In this document: piece after piece, positions 60,696-64,000 of the stretch
Layout of the letters: every line of letters starts with the position of its first letter
Numbering within the stretch: the first letter of the stretch is position 1
DNA from: Micropterus salmoides
Taxonomy: Eukaryota; Chordata; Actinopteri; Centrarchiformes; Centrarchidae
Direction of reading: 5' to 3'
Length of the DNA: 64,000 nucleotides
NCBI RefSeq assembly: GCF_014851395.1
Contig: NW_024040817.1
Coordinates: 17,541,610-17,605,609, forward strand
Position numbers and translations under genes: made by a program
Notes under the pieces: generated by a model
The model's database searches: none
Told to the model about the DNA's origin: nothing
What the model saw: the letters and a program-made list of their open reading frames with translations, nothing else

Positions 60696-63315
60696 GTACT
60701 GATGGACGGGAGTGACCAGTATAGGACTTTGAAATGGATGACAAAGCAATGACATGCTAAATATCACACAGAAAGGATGAAAGCATTTCTATAGCTTCCT
60801 CAGGAGAGCTTGGAAAATGTGACCGTAGCATGAAGGGAAAGTATTCTCTTATAGGGAAACTTCTATGCGGGGTGAATGGTTTGCATTAGCGGTGTTATAA
60901 GTGGCGGTACCATGGAATATTCCGCATTAACAGGCTCGAGGTGCAGCGTGCTTGTTTGGGCTATTTATACCCATTTGAAATCCTCCCCTCTCTTCTTTTC
61001 ATTTATCCATCTGCCACATCCTCTTTTTATCTTCCTCTCAATGATTTCTCCTAACCACTCCTGTGCCTTTGTTGTCTCCCTCCCATACTTTCTTTTTATT
61101 GCTGGTTTCCTCCTTTGCCTGGCCTTCTCCATGCTCTTCCTTTTACCCTCTCCTCTCGCCTCTCCCCTCTCCCTCATCCTCTCCTCTATCCATTGTGTCT
61201 GGGAGAGTAATGATTGTGTTTTGGCCTGTCGTGACTGCAGCTATATTTAGTAGTGCTGGCTAGGGGCTGTGAAAGCCTGCCTCCCTCTCTGTGGCACTAA
61301 GCAGGTTTCAAGGAACCCCACAAAGTGAAAGAGGAGGAGGAGATGGGGTAGGGGTGGCATTAGTCAGAAAAAAAATCTTACGAGGAGCGGCTAGTCAGAA
61401 GCAGTTGTCTGCTGAGGCACCACATTTCATTCTCCCTTTCTCTCTCATTTGCTTCCTTGCTTCCTTTCTGTCCTTTGCTTTTCCTATTCCTCCTCTGTAT
61501 TTCCATTCTTGTTGAATGCAATGTTGTTGCAATGTGCTGCTGTTGATGCAGACTCAGGCAAATGCTGGAAATGTCCAGTAAAACCAACAACGAATCTCAA
61601 TGAGAGTGACCGCCTGCCAAGGCAAACTTCAACCTCACTTACTCACTAGTCTCTGGCTCTTCCTCTACTTTCTTTCTTTTTCAATTCACTGTTGGCACCC
61701 TCCGTGATTCTTTTGACTCCTCTCATCTCCTCGAATAGTGTTTAGTTTTTCCTCCTGCGCTCTCATTCAACCTCACTCGTTCTATCTCCAGCTCTCTTTC
61801 ACTCATTTTCTCTTCATGCTCCTCCCTCTCTCTCTTTATGTCCCTATGCCTCTCTCTCTCTCAGCCCCTCTCTCTCTCTGCTCCTGTGTCAAACAGACGG
61901 ATCTTGCCCTTGACAACATGGCTCCAATCATTTGGAAGGATTAGTGCTTTTTTTTTCTCCTCTTTGCTCTCCCTTCAATTAGCATGAACAGTATGTGCGT
62001 TTAACCATGTGTGTTGAAGACACACCCGCACACATTTATACACACGGCCAACTGCGAAAATACAGGCTAAGCCATATAAAAGGTTAAGTGATTATGTAGC
62101 CGTAAAACGAACTAGGGGTTGTGTGTGTAAAACCAGAGGGTAAAGGCATTATCATAATTCAATTCACCATGATTCAGTTCTCCCTAATTTAATAGCAGCT
62201 TGTATCAACAAAATACATGTGCAGTAACAGGACCTTTTTATAAAACAATATGATTCTATCCATTTTAATTAAATAACAAAAGTGGGGATGTCAGCAAAGC
62301 AGCTGCAAGCAGCAGCTAGCGCAGGTGGGGTGTGCAGGGCCAAACCATTTAGCCGATTCTGCATCATTTGAAATGTGTGCACTTTCTTGTTTAGTTGTTT
62401 GTCTTTGTCCTCATCCCATCCTCAACTAACCTCCCTCATAATACAACTACCTGTGAAAAATAAAAAATAGATAACAAACCAATATGAATAAAATGCTTAC
62501 TGAAGATCCTGTATGTACATCTCTCCCTGTTTGTTTATAAAAGGGGTTAGTTTGCGTTGTGTTTGTTATTAGTCCCAGGCTGTAGTGACCTTTCTCTAGC
62601 TGCTTAAAAGTCAACCTGCCCAGGGCCGCATTGCGCCCTAATAAGACAGCAGAGGGGAAAGAAAGCTTAAGCCGGATTTATGACTCGCCGTCAAGGTGTT
62701 CCGGCAGTCGCAGCGTAAATGACTCCGGCATAGGAATTGATTTATGGTTTAGCATAAGATTTAACCCGTTGATTGTCATCGCACCACTGTAACGCTTGAT
62801 GGATGTGTCGCACACTATCGAGCTGTGTCATGCATTCATTATACAGTTATAGTGTTTACATTTTTTTAAATTATCCTGGTGACAGAGATATTTGCACTGG
62901 AAAAGGTTTTGCTTCATCACTTCTTCAACTTGCCCCATGTTGTCTTCACATCAACCATCTCTGCCAGCATCAGGAAAACGTGTTGGAAGAAAAAAGAAAC
63001 GTAGCCAAAGCTGACCAATCACAGTTCTTGTGGTCCCCACGTGGCATCTTTTATTGCCCTGATAGTGTAGTTATGTTTTTAAGGAGGTGCCTGTCAGCAG
63101 TATTGGTACTATTGGAGATTCTGCAAAATCCTGATGAACAAGTATAAATCAGGCTTTGACCATATGCAGTTAAAATGTGTGTAAAAGTGTGACGAACACA
63201 ATAATGTTGTATGTAGGGCTGCATGACCAACCTCTTCTTCATCCCCCTTCTTTTGTCAGTCGGCAGGGCTTTGCAAGGGTTAAACTTTCTTCTGGCTGGC
63301 CTTGTCTAGCTGTCT

Positions 63316-63354
<39 letters not shown>

Positions 63355-64000
63355 TATTCTTCCCAGGGCTGGCTCCTGCAGATGTTGCCTGTTAAAAATC
63401 TTCCTGCAAGGCCTCAGCTGGGCTATAGCAACACATGATGTCATCTAGACCCACCTCCTTCTCCCTCCCCTTCCCCGCTCACGTGCAACTGAACACTCCA
63501 GTAGAGTCTCCGGCTGTGTGTGTTCTATTTTTCCCCTGTGGCTTCATTGTCTTTCTTGTTCTGTTCATAGTCCTTCTCATTTCTTTTCAAATTCTCTCTG
63601 CCGGTGGTTGTTAACGGTAGTGAACTTCCATGTCCTTTTTAAAATATTGCTTTCTTTCTTGGTCTTTCTTTATTTCAGTCTTTCTAAGTATCTAAACTAG
63701 CTCCTGCCTCATATGTTCTTCCCTCATCATCACTCTATTGCCATCCTCCTTTTACACCAGACCAAATAATTAAAGAGAGAAAAGTGAGGGACACTTGCCA
63801 AGCACCCCCCCTGAAGAGAGTCGGTCCGCTGAGCCCTCCTGTGGCAGGAAGCAGTCATGACAGTGTGTGTCTCAGATTCAGTGCTTTGTCAGCAAACTGT
63901 GGCTGGACAAATATAGTAGCTATCTGGACAACTGCTGCTTTAGCACTTAGTTACTATTTCAGTGTATGACAAAATAAACTGTCACATTGACATCTGGATT
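60696..64000 (+). other. Start of the next jarid2 intron (phase 0), open at the window edge
   Basis: It begins at the GTACTG donor and has no acceptor plus matching exon before the window ends; the following JARID2 segment (human VSKVNG...) was not found. It contains pyrimidine-rich tracts (about 61000-61220, 61420-61520, 61640-61900, 63460-63740), a 37-base C tract at 63318-63354 and a low-repeat stretch at about 62570-62800 that might be regulatory. Confidence 0.75.
63318..63354. repeat. Poly-C tract, 37 bases
   Basis: The longest homopolymer in the window. Its exact length is uncertain in any assembly. Confidence 0.9.

Overview
The window is vertebrate nuclear DNA, almost certainly from a ray-finned (teleost, probably percomorph) fish. 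It has long introns dense in (CA)n/(GT)n microsatellites and C tracts, Tc1-type transposon relics with fish-style repeated inverted termini, a non-autonomous hAT element with the familiar teleost terminal sequence, and a dispersed repeat I associate with percomorph genomes. There are no bacterial-type operons, CRISPR arrays or mobile islands.

One host gene is recognisable, on the + strand: jarid2 (JARID2/Jumonji), the accessory subunit of Polycomb repressive complex 2. Five consecutive internal coding exons lie at 21619-21745, 29187-29307, 43165-43388, 54109-54330 and 60451-60695. They splice with compatible phases (1, 2, 1, 1, 0) into one open frame of 939 nt, 313 codons. They cover the N-terminal regulatory part: the ubiquitin-interacting segment, the QAQRKF segment holding the lysine known as K116 in human, the [17 protein letters not shown] block, an acidic tract and a fish-specific proline tract, ending at the conserved RKQ junction. 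The first coding exon (initiator Met and basic N-terminus) was not found and should lie upstream. The JmjN, ARID, JmjC and zinc-finger exons should lie downstream.

Layout: 1-21618 is upstream intron (or upstream sequence) with simple repeats and a few AT-rich stretches that look like conserved non-coding elements. 21746-29186 is an intron holding a diverged tandem duplication, a dispersed repeat and a long pyrimidine-rich region. 29308-43164 is an intron with large microsatellites. 43389-54108 is an intron holding a (TC)n-C22 tract and a dead Tc1-like transposon (49118-50621). 54331-60450 is an intron holding a hAT element with an exact 8-bp target duplication (54440-55424), probably containing a second insertion, and a second, different Tc1-like relic (56451-58050). 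60696-64000 is the start of the next intron, with a 37-base C tract.

I see no undescribed gene system. The best leads are the G-run/(TG)n and alternative donor directly after exon 29187-29307, the frame-neutral acidic exon, the mirrored microsatellites outside the second Tc1 relic, the nested hAT insertion, the tandem duplication near 23.3-23.6 kb, and possible intronic enhancers with repeated SOX/homeodomain-like words. No database searches were possible. Orthology and repeat-family calls rest on recognition of the translated or raw sequence.
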